From an uncultured Pseudobutyrivibrio sp. (GTDB taxonomy: Bacteria > Bacillota > Clostridia > Lachnospirales > Lachnospiraceae), in contig CAMJBT010000020.1 in NCBI GenBank assembly GCA_946403965.1, positions 1 through 49,362 on the forward strand: a stretch of 49,362 nucleotides of DNA. The letters run 5' to 3'. The notes beneath the pieces were generated by a model. The model was given only the letters and a program-made list of their open reading frames with translations, did not search any database and was not told the origin of the DNA. Positions 6,763 through 15,978 of the stretch are shown here, in pieces. The position numbers and the translations under genes were made by a program. The stretch's first letter is position 1, and each line of letters starts with the position of its first letter.

Positions 6763-7965
6763 TTATTCTGCGTCTGTAGACTCAGCAGTAGTGCTTGGAG
6801 CCTCAGTCTCTGTTGCTTCTGCGCTTGAAGCTTCAGTTTCTGTAGCCTCGGCATCAGCAGCCTGTGTAGACTCAGCATCAGCAGCCTGTGTAGATTCAGC
6901 CTTCTCAGACTTTGTTGTGCCATCGAATGTGTATGTTACTTTGTAAACGAAATTAGAATTGTCATTCTTGATTACTGTAGTAACCTGTGCATTTCCATTC
7001 TCATCTGCCTTTGCATCAGCAGAAACTGAGTATGTAGAGTTCTCATCTGCATCTTCATCGATACCAACAGGCGCATTATCTACGTATCCACCATTAACAT
7101 AGTTTGTCATCATTCTCTTGTGTGGAGCATCGAAGTTGTCTGGCTCATAGTATACGATATCGTAGTTGTTTGTGTATGTTACACACTCAGTACCGATTAC
7201 CATACCTCTGTTTGTCTCGAACTTGTCGATGGCATAGCCTTCGCCTTCGTACTCGCCGTCGATGATTCTGTTTCCTTCTTCAACGCCCATAACAACAACA
7301 GGTACGAAACCGATAACATCTTCCATGTCAATAGCACCGTTGTGCATATCTGTTTCGAACTTGGCGCCGAAGCCAGTTGGAGTCTTGTATACGATTACAA
7401 CACCCTCGTTGTCGCCATCTCGCTGGATTTCTCCAACCTTTTCATATTCAACTGAAGCATCTTCGATAGCTTGGTTGTTTTCATCTGTAGCGACAATATA
7501 ATCACCAGATGGTGTGCTAATGATAGACACGCCATTGCTCTCAGCAGATTCAACTGCAGCATTAACAGTGGCGAAGTCATCTGTTCCCATAAGATTTGAA
7601 GCAGCAAAAATCTGAACGTCGATCATAGTAAGGTATGTAAGGTCAACACCTAATTCGTCAGCGTCGTATGTTGGCCAACCAAGTCTTCCTTCGAAAACAC
7701 CGCATTTAATGAAGTGAAGAAGAAGCATATCTTTGTCCATTCCGAATGCTTTCTTTACATCAGCGTACTTTGCTGCGTAGAAACCGTAGTCGAACTTCTC
7801 ATTGATGATTGCAAGCTGCTCTTCTGTAAGAGTGCCATAAACAACATCATCTGGTGTTTTTGCCTGTCTGTAGTTTGCTGCATTAGATACAAAAGTAGTA
7901 GTACCAGCGATTCCTGCAGACACTGCAAGTGTAAGTGCCAAAGCGATAACAATTTTCTTTTTCAT
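6763..7965 (-). CDS. Secreted protein with Lachnospiraceae-type YxxxYxDV domain
   Basis: Exported protein of 400 residues. A signal peptide (residues 1-30, ending FVSNAA) is followed by a short domain at residues 58-94 (FDYGFYAAKYADV..AFG..LLLHFIKCGVFEGR), which resembles the repeat seen at the ends of many Butyrivibrio/Roseburia secreted proteins; its role there is unknown. The middle part has no recognised fold. The C-terminus (about 350-400) is a low-complexity tail of Ala/Glu/Ser/Thr built from ESTQAADA and EATETEA units, perhaps a spacer or wall-interacting tail. No LPXTG or membrane anchor is seen. The start has GGAGAA upstream. A -10 box TATAAT lies at 8008-8003 with a poor -35; a stronger promoter and a terminator lie further upstream. 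Confidence 0.75.
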   Translation of the reverse strand: MKKKIVIALALTLAVSAGIAGTTTFVSNAANYRQAKTPDDVVYGTLTEEQLAIINEKFDYGFYAAKYADVKKAFGMDKDMLLLHFIKCGVFEGRLGWPTYDADELGVDLTYLTMIDVQIFAASNLMGTDDFATVNAAVESAESNGVSIISTPSGDYIVATDENNQAIEDASVEYEKVGEIQRDGDNEGVVIVYKTPTGFGAKFETDMHNGAIDMEDVIGFVPVVVMGVEEGNRIIDGEYEGEGYAIDKFETNRGMVIGTECVTYTNNYDIVYYEPDNFDAPHKRMMTNYVNGGYVDNAPVGIDEDADENSTYSVSADAKADENGNAQVTTVIKNDNSNFVYKVTYTFDGTTKSEKAESTQAADAESTQAADAEATETEASSAEATETEAPSTTAESTDAE

Positions 7966-8021
7966 TACATTATTCTCCTAGTGTGAATTATTCTCCCTGG
8001 CAATTATACAGCAAAAAAGGG

Positions 8022-8063
8022 TAAAAAAAGAGCCATGAATCCTAAATTTCTGGATAAATGGCT
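8022..8063 (-). terminator. Minus-strand intrinsic terminator in the leader region
   Basis: AGCCAT..ATCC/GGAT..ATGGCT stem (8063-8052 with 8042-8031) followed on the minus strand by a seven-base T run (8029-8023). No minus-strand gene lies upstream of it in the gap, so it ends a short RNA or attenuates the 400-residue gene. Confidence 0.7.
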
Positions 8064-8126
8064 ATTAAATGCATATTATTAAACTAGTGGTACTGCCTTT
8101 TCCTGAATTATGATATTGCCAATTCG
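8023..8126 (-). ncRNA. Candidate small RNA or attenuated leader (about 100 nt)
   Basis: Bounded by the promoter at 8133-8161 and the terminator at 8022-8063. It contains a GAATT/AATTC hairpin near its 5' end and no credible reading frame. No known RNA family was recognised. Confidence 0.45.
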
Positions 8127-8132
8127 TTATTA

Positions 8133-8161
8133 ATTATAACGACAAGGGAAAAGTTGCGCAA
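8133..8161 (-). promoter_or_regulatory. Minus-strand promoter upstream of the secreted-protein gene
   Basis: TTGCGC (8161-8156), 17 bp, TATAAT (8138-8133). The predicted start is near 8126. Confidence 0.6.
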
Positions 8162-8315
8162 GAGTGATTGTTATACAAAATAACTGTGGAAAAAAGGAGC
8201 TGTTTTTGGTTATAAGTTATAATCAAATTGTGAACTCGGGTAAAATCCGGGGAATATAAGACATAGTAGAGTTGATGAGCAGTAATCATTAATGCGAGTA
8301 ATAAGTGGAGGGGAT

Positions 8316-8344
8316 TTGTAGAGATTATATGTATATGCTAAAAT
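8316..8344 (+). promoter_or_regulatory. Promoter of the acyltransferase gene
   Basis: TTGTAG, 17 bp, TAAAAT, with a predicted start about 30 nt before the ATG at 8381. The DNA from 8162 to 8315 shows nothing further that I can name. Confidence 0.6.
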
Positions 8345-8380
8345 AGGTCAGTCTGTAAAAAATATAAGGGCGATTGAAAT

Positions 8381-9454
8381 ATGAATGAAACAAAAACTCT
8401 TGGGATGATGTCCCAGGGACGAAATAACAATTTAAATTTACTGAGACTTTTTGCCTCATTTATGGTGATGTACATGCATTCACTGGCGCTATCTATAGCG
8501 GCTCAGGACAAGGATATCATGTATACTTTGAGCTTTAAGAAGGCACTGTCTGGTCAGGTGGCAGTTGATATATTCTTTATTATAAGTGGATTTTTAATTT
8601 ATCAAAGCTATGATAGAAGCAGAAATATATGGAAGTTTTTGAAAGCAAGATTTCTTAGAATATGGCCGCTGTTGGCACTGTTTATTCTATCCACCGCTTT
8701 CATCATCGGGCCAATGCTTACAACTCTTAGCAGGGAAGAATACTTTGCATCTGATCTGACTGAATACTTGATGAATATGTTTTTTGCATCTTCATACACA
8801 CGGCTACCTCAGGTGTTTTTCACTCACATTGAGTTTAGTGTAAATGGTAGTATCTGGACCTTGAGATATGAGGTGATTTGCTATCTGTTGGTACTTGTTT
8901 TCCTTCCTATTTTTAGCAGGAAGAAAAATTTAATAGGAGCTTTTTTGCTGGCATCAGCCTCTGTTTATTTATATTTTACTTATGGGTTTACAGCAGACCA
9001 TTTCTATATGATACCAACTTCAATCCTTGTGAACCTCGGCCGTCTTACCATGCAATTTGAGATGGGCGTTTTGTTTTATTTGAATAGAAATGAAATACCT
9101 ATGAGTTTAAAGTACTTTATTGTGGCAGTGCTTGGTTTGATAGCGGGAAGCTATTTCTTTGACTACGAAATTATTTTTGCGATTTTTGGTTCTTACATTG
9201 TGCTGTTCATTGGATTTTCCAACTGGAAGATTTCACGCTATTACGACAAGGTGGGAGATTTATCCTATGGTGTTTATGTGCTTTCATTTCTGGTGCAGCA
9301 GCTGGTTATCGAGTGGATGGGTGTGAGTCCAGATGGATATGAGTATGTGAGAATGGATCCATATGTAAATTTGGCGTTATCCACAATCATTGTGTTACCG
9401 TTGGCATTTATTAGCTGGCATCTATTTGAAAAGCAATTATTAAAACTGAAATAG
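8381..9454 (+). CDS. Acyltransferase family 3 (OafA-type) membrane protein
   Basis: Integral membrane enzyme of 357 residues that probably O-acetylates a surface polysaccharide. It shows the family hallmarks: NNLNLLRLFASFMVMYMHS near the N-terminus (R22 and H33), VDIFFIISGFLIYQSYDRS, and a basic segment KFLKARFLRIWP at the end of the second membrane segment, then about eight more hydrophobic segments. Length is right for a stand-alone acyltransferase-3 without the SGNH domain. AAGGG lies 10 nt before the ATG. The GtrA gene begins 12 bp downstream, so the two are probably one operon. The acceptor sugar is unknown. Confidence 0.88.
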   Translation: MNETKTLGMMSQGRNNNLNLLRLFASFMVMYMHSLALSIAAQDKDIMYTLSFKKALSGQVAVDIFFIISGFLIYQSYDRSRNIWKFLKARFLRIWPLLALFILSTAFIIGPMLTTLSREEYFASDLTEYLMNMFFASSYTRLPQVFFTHIEFSVNGSIWTLRYEVICYLLVLVFLPIFSRKKNLIGAFLLASASVYLYFTYGFTADHFYMIPTSILVNLGRLTMQFEMGVLFYLNRNEIPMSLKYFIVAVLGLIAGSYFFDYEIIFAIFGSYIVLFIGFSNWKISRYYDKVGDLSYGVYVLSFLVQQLVIEWMGVSPDGYEYVRMDPYVNLALSTIIVLPLAFISWHLFEKQLLKLK

Positions 9455-9465
9455 GATTTAAATAA

Positions 9466-9906
9466 ATGATAGATAAGATTATAAAAAAGCTGATTAATAA
9501 AGAAACAGGACTGTACACTGTTTTTGGCGTGCTTACCAGCATTCAAAACATCGTAATGTTTGATGTGCTTCTTAGGTTTGGTATGGCTTATCGCCTGGCA
9601 AATATTATCACGCTTATCACCGTAAAGCTGACAGCCTATCTTTGCAATAAAAACTTTGTTTTTAAAAGTCACTGCGCCAATATGTGGGAGCTTGTGAAGG
9701 AGTTTTTGCGATTTGTATTTTGGAGAGGAGCTACAATGCTTCTTGACTACTTTGGCCTTATCTTTCTAGTGGAAGTGGTTGATATGCCAAAGCTTGTAGG
9801 AAAAGTAATAATGACAGTTTTTGTTATAGCTGTAAATTATGTCACTGGAAAAAGACATGTATTTAAAAATAAAGCAACCCCTGCAAAAAACAGTGAGCTG
9901 CTTTAA
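9466..9906 (+). CDS. GtrA-like flippase family protein
   Basis: Small membrane protein of 146 residues with four hydrophobic segments and the GtrA signature layout (GLYTVFGVLTSIQN, LCNKNFVFKS, VNYVTGKRHVFKNK). Members help move polyprenyl-phosphate-linked sugars across the membrane for O-antigen, teichoic acid or arabinogalactan modification. AGGA lies 9 nt before the start. It follows the acyltransferase closely and converges on the DUF2142 gene. Confidence 0.85.
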   Translation: MIDKIIKKLINKETGLYTVFGVLTSIQNIVMFDVLLRFGMAYRLANIITLITVKLTAYLCNKNFVFKSHCANMWELVKEFLRFVFWRGATMLLDYFGLIFLVEVVDMPKLVGKVIMTVFVIAVNYVTGKRHVFKNKATPAKNSELL

Positions 9907-9935
9907 ATAAATCTTTGAAATTTATTTGACCAATA

Positions 9936-9974
9936 AGGAAATTATCAGCAGAAGGTTTTGCTTCCTGCTTTCCT
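9936..9974. terminator. Weak hairpin between convergent genes
   Basis: AGGAAA/TTTCCT encloses GCAG/CTGC. There is no clear T run, so the terminator role is uncertain. An AT-only hairpin AAATAAAT/ATTTATTT (9905-9928) lies beside it. Confidence 0.3.
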
Positions 9975-9993
9975 ATGAACACAATAGGTCTCA

Positions 9994-11502
9994 TTAATTA
10001 TGTAACAAGAAAAATGGAAGATTTCCATAGAACAGGAGCAAGCTGTAAATCAAACCGACTAAATAAATCAACTGGTTATGAAGTGTTTTGCTTCTGAACT
10101 CATTAATATTTGAAATTGTGGTGGTTTCGGTCTGAGGATCGAAGCCATTTTCTTTTATCAGGCTTTCGAAAGTAAATACCACAGCAAGGGCTAGACAGAA
10201 GATAAGAGGTACATAGTATCGAGCCTGACTACCACCAGTGTATCCGTTGTTTATAAAATTTCCATAGGCTTTTTTTAGCTGTAGCAGGAAGGTGATAAGG
10301 ATTGAAAACCATCCTGCAATAATTGGAAGTGTAAGCTTTCCAGCAACTTTTTTGAAGTTTTTAAAAAATCCGAAAACAGGAAAAGCCCAAAGCAGCTCCA
10401 TAGGCAATGTAGAAATGGCAAATGGAGATGTTTTCCTAAGGGACAAATCCTGTGTTACAAGTCCTGACCATGAAAGGAAGAAATTGTTTAGGTAAACGAG
10501 AATATATCCAAGCAATGTGGCTGGTGGACGGTCTTCCTTTGGCACAAAGAAGAATGAATTCTCGAAGTATCCTCTTGGGGCAATAATCTTCAATGTTGGC
10601 TGAAGAACATGGTAACGATCATAAATAATAATTATATAAATGATTGGAAGCACAAAGAGAGGAGCTGTAAACCAAAATTCTTTCTTTATAGATTTGATGA
10701 TGCTTTTCTCTTTTATGATGGTGACTACCAAAACGATGAGGGCCATAACAACGCATAGCATTGCGGCAGTCATTTTGTTTAGGAAGCTAAGTGTGATTCC
10801 TCCGTTTATCATGAGATATGTGGCAAAATTGCGCTTTTCTTCGCAAAAACGAATCAAACCAAGAGAACAAAGGCTGGTGGTGAGAAGGGCTAGCGAATCG
10901 TTGGTGACTCCACACATCTCCAGACACATAATAGGAATGCATGTGGCTGACGTGATGTAAATCAAATGAAGCCAAGGCTTTGAGCTGTCAATTCTGGACC
11001 AGCCTATATACATAAGCAAAGCTACGCCTAAAAGTGCAATTCCAAAACTGAAATATCTAAGACGCATTTTGTCTATTTGAACTATGTAAGGCTCCACGTC
11101 GTGAATGCCACCGGCTATTTGCATGATATGGTAATAAAGGGAAGGATGACATAGATAGTTGATCATTCCGTAATTGTAGACGTAGTAGTCGTCAATGTCC
11201 TCACCTAAATCTTGAATAGGACTGGTGTTGAAAAGGTGCATTTCTTCAAATTTAGGAATGATTTCCCCTGTGCTTTTTATATGATAGATGTAGCTGATAT
11301 GAGCCACTTCATCTGGTGAGGAGTCTGGCAGAGCGTTTGCATAGAAGATGCCTTGTCCACCGATGTAAAGTAGGCCTATTATATAAAGAAATGTAATGAA
11401 ATGTCGGCGGAAATTTTTGTGAGTGGCCGCAATAAAACAATATCTTATTAAGGCTAAATAAATAAACATCAATGTGATGCCAACAATAGCTTTTATGCTC
11501 AT
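9994..11502 (-). CDS. DUF2142 polytopic membrane protein (GT-C-like)
   Basis: A protein of 502 residues with about eleven hydrophobic segments. The N-terminal outer loop contains ALPDSSPDEVAHISYIYHI, the acidic motif (D64-E65) typical of DUF2142, a family related in layout to GT-C glycosyltransferases and often found in polysaccharide loci. It may therefore transfer a lipid-linked sugar outside the cell. AAAGGGA lies just before the ATG. It is divergent from the polysaccharide operon beginning at 11644 and convergent with GtrA, and the neighbours support a cell-surface glycan role. Substrate unknown. Confidence 0.8.
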   Translation of the reverse strand: MSIKAIVGITLMFIYLALIRYCFIAATHKNFRRHFITFLYIIGLLYIGGQGIFYANALPDSSPDEVAHISYIYHIKSTGEIIPKFEEMHLFNTSPIQDLGEDIDDYYVYNYGMINYLCHPSLYYHIMQIAGGIHDVEPYIVQIDKMRLRYFSFGIALLGVALLMYIGWSRIDSSKPWLHLIYITSATCIPIMCLEMCGVTNDSLALLTTSLCSLGLIRFCEEKRNFATYLMINGGITLSFLNKMTAAMLCVVMALIVLVVTIIKEKSIIKSIKKEFWFTAPLFVLPIIYIIIIYDRYHVLQPTLKIIAPRGYFENSFFFVPKEDRPPATLLGYILVYLNNFFLSWSGLVTQDLSLRKTSPFAISTLPMELLWAFPVFGFFKNFKKVAGKLTLPIIAGWFSILITFLLQLKKAYGNFINNGYTGGSQARYYVPLIFCLALAVVFTFESLIKENGFDPQTETTTISNINEFRSKTLHNQLIYLVGLIYSLLLFYGNLPFFLLHN

Positions 11503-11579
11503 ATAGAATCCCTTTCAATCAATTAAAAATGACAATTAAACATTTTAAATTATTACCACTGGCAGCGCAAGGCTTGGGG

Positions 11580-11608
11580 TTGCTACCAAGGGCTAAAGAA
11601 ATTATAAT
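11580..11608 (+). promoter_or_regulatory. Promoter of the polysaccharide operon
   Basis: TTGCTA, 17 bp, TATAAT. The predicted start near 11615 leaves a leader of about 29 nt. Confidence 0.65.
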
Positions 11609-11643
11609 AGGTTTAATTGAAAAAAATATGATTAAGGATAATT

Positions 11644-13494
11644 ATGAGCGAGATAAAGCAATATAAAGAACCTACAAATAAAATCGAGAAGGGTATGTTG
11701 TATCTACAACACTACGGAATCAAGAAGACCCTTGCAAAAACAATTCGAAAGGCTATGGGCCACGACCAGGAGCACTATAGCTATCGACAGTTTCTTAAGG
11801 AACATCCCACAACAGAGGCTGAGCTTACTACTCAGAGGAATACCGTATTTACGAATAATCCGGTTATCAGTATTGTAATCCCTTTGTACAACACGCCAGA
11901 GCGATTTTTGGTGGAGCTGATTCAGTCTTTTACAGCACAAACATATCCACACTGGCAACTTTGCCTTGGGGATGGAAGTCCTAAGGAGGGCTTGAAGGAT
12001 ATAATTTTAAAGGCTACAGGTGGCACCTGGGATGAAAGAATTGTCTACAAAAAGCTGGAGGGAAATACAGGTATTGCAGGCAACACAAATGCTGCTATGG
12101 AGCTTGCTACAGGTGATTTTATCGGCTTTACAGACCATGATGATTTGATTACCGAAGATGCAATGTTTTATATTGCAAAAGCTTTAAATGATGATCCTAC
12201 CATCGAGGCAATTTATTCTGACGAAGATAAAATTGATATGGATTCGAAGGAATATTTCCTTCCTCATTTCAAGTCGGATTTTAATATTGATTTGCTTTGT
12301 TCTCACAACTACATTACACATTTATTTGTGGCCAGAGCAGATTTGGTGAAGGCTAGTGGCGGAATAAAGTCTGAATTTGATGGGGCACAGGATCACGATT
12401 TCGATCTTAGAATACTTGAAAAGTGTACCAATATTTATCATATCCCAAGAGTTCTTTATCATTGGCGTACTCATCCTGCATCAACTGCAGATCATCCAGA
12501 AGCAAAGATGTATGCATATGAGAATGGACGTAGAGCAGTAGAGGAGCACTATAAGCGAATTGGTGTTCCAGCTCATGTGGAGCTTGATTCACATCTTGGT
12601 TATTATCGCACTTTTTATGATTGGCCAGACACTCCACTTCTATCAATTGTGATTCCAAACATGAATCACTGTAGAGATTTGCAGTCATGTATTGATAGTA
12701 TCGGAGGAATTTCTTCTTATTCAAAAATTGAGTTTGTTATTGTTGAAAACAACTCTGATGATATCAAGCTTTCTGAATATTACAGGGAGCTTTCAATGAG
12801 AAATGACATCAACGCAAGAGTGGTTGACTACACAGCGGCTCACCCTGATACAAAAGGACAGTTTAATTTCTCAAAACTTGTAAACTTTGGCGTAGAGCAG
12901 GCAGCAGGCGAATACATCCTGCTTCTAAACAATGATACTCGCATGATAAACAAGGACGCTATCAAGGAAATGATGGGCTTCATTCGTCGCGAGGATGTTG
13001 GTGCTGTTGGTGCTCGACTTTATTATGGAAACAATACAGTTCAGCATGCCGGTTTGATTCTTGGCCTTGGCGGCGTGGCAAATTCACAGTTCCTTATGAG
13101 TGGAAGAGAACAGGTAGGATACTTCTATAGAAGCACCTGCGTTCAAGATTTATCTGCCGTGACTGGTGCATGTCTCCTTACAAAGAAGAGCCTTTGGAAT
13201 GAGGTGGGCGGTTTTGATGAAAAGCTTGCAGTGGCATTTAATGATGTGGATTATTGCTTGAAGCTTCGTGCAAAGAACAAGCTTTGCGTATATACACCGT
13301 TTTCAGAGTGGTATCATCTGGAGTCAGTGAGTCGTGGTCTTGATCATGAGGATGAGGCCAAGAAGGCAAGAATGGATGCTGAGACTGTTTACTTCATGAG
13401 TAAGTGGAAGGATGTTTATGAAAAGGGGGATCCATACTACAATCCAAACCTTTCCCTTACAAAGTTTGATTATTCCTTCGGTCGTGAGGCCTAA
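11644..13494 (+). CDS. Two-domain GT2 glycosyltransferase (rhamnosyltransferase-like)
   Basis: Cytosolic glycosyltransferase of 616 residues with two GT-A domains in tandem. The first begins at NPVISIVIPLYNTPERF with TDHDDLI and YSDEDKID as nucleotide-sugar/metal motifs. The second begins at PLLSIVIPNMNHCRDL with VENNSDD and LLLNNDTRM, and ends with the GFDEKL..FNDVDYCL acceptor-side block common in rhamnosyltransferases. Such two-domain enzymes build surface polysaccharides or glycosylate flagellin. It is the first gene of a four-gene operon with gaps of 21, 66 and -1 bp. AAGGA precedes the ATG. Sugar specificity cannot be read from sequence. Confidence 0.87.
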   Translation: MSEIKQYKEPTNKIEKGMLYLQHYGIKKTLAKTIRKAMGHDQEHYSYRQFLKEHPTTEAELTTQRNTVFTNNPVISIVIPLYNTPERFLVELIQSFTAQTYPHWQLCLGDGSPKEGLKDIILKATGGTWDERIVYKKLEGNTGIAGNTNAAMELATGDFIGFTDHDDLITEDAMFYIAKALNDDPTIEAIYSDEDKIDMDSKEYFLPHFKSDFNIDLLCSHNYITHLFVARADLVKASGGIKSEFDGAQDHDFDLRILEKCTNIYHIPRVLYHWRTHPASTADHPEAKMYAYENGRRAVEEHYKRIGVPAHVELDSHLGYYRTFYDWPDTPLLSIVIPNMNHCRDLQSCIDSIGGISSYSKIEFVIVENNSDDIKLSEYYRELSMRNDINARVVDYTAAHPDTKGQFNFSKLVNFGVEQAAGEYILLLNNDTRMINKDAIKEMMGFIRREDVGAVGARLYYGNNTVQHAGLILGLGGVANSQFLMSGREQVGYFYRSTCVQDLSAVTGACLLTKKSLWNEVGGFDEKLAVAFNDVDYCLKLRAKNKLCVYTPFSEWYHLESVSRGLDHEDEAKKARMDAETVYFMSKWKDVYEKGDPYYNPNLSLTKFDYSFGREA

Positions 13495-13515
13495 GTCAAT
13501 AGAGAGGACTACATA

Positions 13516-14490
13516 ATGAAATTAATTATACAAATACCTTGTTTTAATGAGGCTGAGACTTTGGAGATAGCTCTGAATGATTTGCCTAAGCACATAGACG
13601 GCATTGATGAAATAGAATATCTGATTATCAACGATGGAAGTAGTGACAACACTGTAGAGGTAGCTCGTAAGTGGGGTGTTAACTATGTAGTAAACTTCCG
13701 CAGAAACAAGGGACTGGCATATGGATTTATGGCAGGTCTTGATGCCTGCCTTCGAAACGGAGCAGATATTATCGTAAATACGGATGCGGATAATCAATAT
13801 GTTGCCGATGATATTCAGCTTTTGGTGAAGCCTATTCTGGAGGGAAAATCTGACATCGTCATTGGAGAGCGTCCAATTGATGCTACAGAGCATTTTTCAC
13901 CTACAAAGAAAAAGCTTCAGCACTTTGGTAGCTGGGTTGTTCAGAAAGCCAGCAACTCAACAATTCCAGATGCACCATCTGGCTTTAGAGCATATTCCAG
14001 AGATGCTGCAATGCGTATCAATGTCACAAACGACTACACCTACACACTTGAGACAATCGTTCAGGCTGGACGAAACAGAATTGCTCAGACATCAGTGCCA
14101 ATTCGCACCAATGGAGAGCTTAGACCTTCACGTTTGTTTAGCAGCATGATGGGATATGTGAAGAAATCTATTGTTACAATTCTTCGTGCATATCTTATGT
14201 ATCAGCCCTTGAAGACTTTTGGCCTTTTTGCCATTATTCCATCAGTGGTAGGACTTGGAGTTATCATTAGATTTTTATATTTCTTCTTTTCAGATGGTGG
14301 TGCTGGTCATGTACAGTCTCTTATCCTTGGATGCACACTTCTGCTTATGGGATTTATCGCTGTGATGATTGGTATGATGGGAGATTTGATGGCAAAGAAC
14401 AGAAAGCTTCTTGAGGACATCGAATATCACACCAGAAAGCTTGATTATGATGGGGTAAAGCTTGCAGAACCAGAACTAGAAAATAAGTAA
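13516..14490 (+). CDS. GT2 polyprenyl-phosphate glycosyltransferase (DPM1/ArnC-like)
   Basis: Enzyme of 324 residues that probably moves a sugar from a nucleotide donor to polyprenyl phosphate at the inner membrane face. The GT-A domain starts at once (MKLIIQIPCFNEAETL) and contains INDGSSDNT, the DAD motif in VNTDADNQY, and PDAPSGFRAYSRDAA. Two membrane segments follow (about residues 235-260 and 272-295), as in DPM-type enzymes with a membrane tail. The product could feed the GT-C and GtrA proteins nearby. GAGAGG precedes the ATG. Confidence 0.87.
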   Translation: MKLIIQIPCFNEAETLEIALNDLPKHIDGIDEIEYLIINDGSSDNTVEVARKWGVNYVVNFRRNKGLAYGFMAGLDACLRNGADIIVNTDADNQYVADDIQLLVKPILEGKSDIVIGERPIDATEHFSPTKKKLQHFGSWVVQKASNSTIPDAPSGFRAYSRDAAMRINVTNDYTYTLETIVQAGRNRIAQTSVPIRTNGELRPSRLFSSMMGYVKKSIVTILRAYLMYQPLKTFGLFAIIPSVVGLGVIIRFLYFFFSDGGAGHVQSLILGCTLLLMGFIAVMIGMMGDLMAKNRKLLEDIEYHTRKLDYDGVKLAEPELENK

Positions 14491-14556
14491 TTGTTCATAT
14501 ATAATTAAAGAAAAAGCTGTTTCTTATTACACAGTTTTTGTATTGGGAGAATTCTT

Positions 14557-15978
14557 TTGTATAAGAAAAAGAAACGTTCGTGGGTCAAGCATCTTGATTT
14601 CATTTTGATTGACATGCTAGCTGCGGAGCTTGCTCTGTTCGTGGGTGTTTTCATCAGATATGATGGTGCTATTCTTTTCTTTAGCAGATTTGAAAACTAC
14701 CCTCTATACAGGAATCTTGGTATGATTCTGCCACTTATCGACTTGACATGTGTGCTTTTTACTGAGACCTACACGGGGATTTTACGACGAACTAAATATC
14801 AGGAATTGATGGCGACAATCTGGCATACCCTCGTAAATTTTCTGGGCATTTTGATATATATGTACGCTATGAGAATATCTATTTTTTATTCTCGTCTTGC
14901 CCTTGGTATTTTTGGCTTTGCTATGATTGTCATTTCCTATACCTTCAGATGTGGCTGGAAAAGAGTTATTCGTCACAGAATGTTACTAGATGTCAACAAG
15001 ACATCTCTTATTGTGGTGTCTGAGTCTGGTACAGTGGAGGCGTGTCTGGCTGAGCTCACAAGTCCATATATGGAATTTAGAGTGAGAGGCGTGGCTGTTG
15101 TGGACAAGGACATGACAGGTCAGCGAATTCTTGGGGTTCCTGTGGTGGCATCAGCAGATACTTTATTTGAATATCTTAGAACCAACGTTGTGGACGAGAT
15201 TTTTCTGGATGGCAATACAAAGGCCAGCGAGGAATCTCTGGCAGGGCGTTTGGTTGAACAGGGGCTCACAGTTCACGTGTCCCTTATTCACGCTGACAAT
15301 CTTATGCCAAACAGAATAATGGAAACCTATGGCAGATATGTGGTTCTCACTACAAGTATGCACATTGCAAACAATCGACAAGCCTTTATAAAGCGAGTGA
15401 TGGATATCCTTGGGGCTATTGTTGGAATGGCTTTTACTTTGATTGCATTTATTATTTTTGCACCGATTATAAAACTTCAGTCAAAGGGGCCTGTGTTTTT
15501 TACACAGACCAGAATTGGAAAAAACGGTCGCAGGTTTAAGTTTTACAAGTTCCGTACCATGTATATAGATGCAGAGGAGCGGAAAAAAGAGCTAATGGAG
15601 CAGAATGAAATTCAGGGTAATATGTTCAAAATGGAAAATGATCCTCGCATCATTCCTATTGGACATTTTATGAGAAAGTATTCTATAGATGAGCTTCCTC
15701 AGTTTTGGAATGTGCTTAAAGGGGATATGTCTCTTGTAGGAACAAGGCCACCGTTGGAGGAGGAATACGAAAATTACGAACTTCATCACAGAGCACGTCT
15801 TTCTATCAAACCTGGTCTCACTGGTATGTGGCAGGTAAGTGGACGTAGTGATATCAAAGATTTCGAAGATGTTGTGGCGTTGGACACAACCTATATTTCA
15901 AATTGGTCATTAGGACTAGATATAAGAATCTTATTTAAAACAGTAGCTGTTGTACTTGGCGGAAAGGGGTCTAAGTAA
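14557..15978 (+). CDS. Polyprenyl glycosyl-phosphotransferase (initiating sugar transferase)
   Basis: Starts surface-polysaccharide repeat-unit synthesis by moving a sugar-1-phosphate onto undecaprenyl phosphate. At 473 residues it is a full-length WcaJ/WbaP-type protein: N-terminal membrane segments, a central CoA-binding-like domain (about 140-265), then one membrane segment and the catalytic domain with KFYKFRTM, DELPQFWNVLKGDMSLVGTR and KPGLTGMWQVSGRS. The start codon is TTG, chosen because GGGAGA lies 6 nt upstream and no ATG fits. An AAAAA.CTGT/ACAGTTTTT hairpin in the 66-bp gap (about 14511-14540) might weaken readthrough from the preceding gene. The stop codon overlaps the next ATG by one base. 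Confidence 0.92.
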   Translation: MYKKKKRSWVKHLDFILIDMLAAELALFVGVFIRYDGAILFFSRFENYPLYRNLGMILPLIDLTCVLFTETYTGILRRTKYQELMATIWHTLVNFLGILIYMYAMRISIFYSRLALGIFGFAMIVISYTFRCGWKRVIRHRMLLDVNKTSLIVVSESGTVEACLAELTSPYMEFRVRGVAVVDKDMTGQRILGVPVVASADTLFEYLRTNVVDEIFLDGNTKASEESLAGRLVEQGLTVHVSLIHADNLMPNRIMETYGRYVVLTTSMHIANNRQAFIKRVMDILGAIVGMAFTLIAFIIFAPIIKLQSKGPVFFTQTRIGKNGRRFKFYKFRTMYIDAEERKKELMEQNEIQGNMFKMENDPRIIPIGHFMRKYSIDELPQFWNVLKGDMSLVGTRPPLEEEYENYELHHRARLSIKPGLTGMWQVSGRSDIKDFEDVVALDTTYISNWSLGLDIRILFKTVAVVLGGKGSK

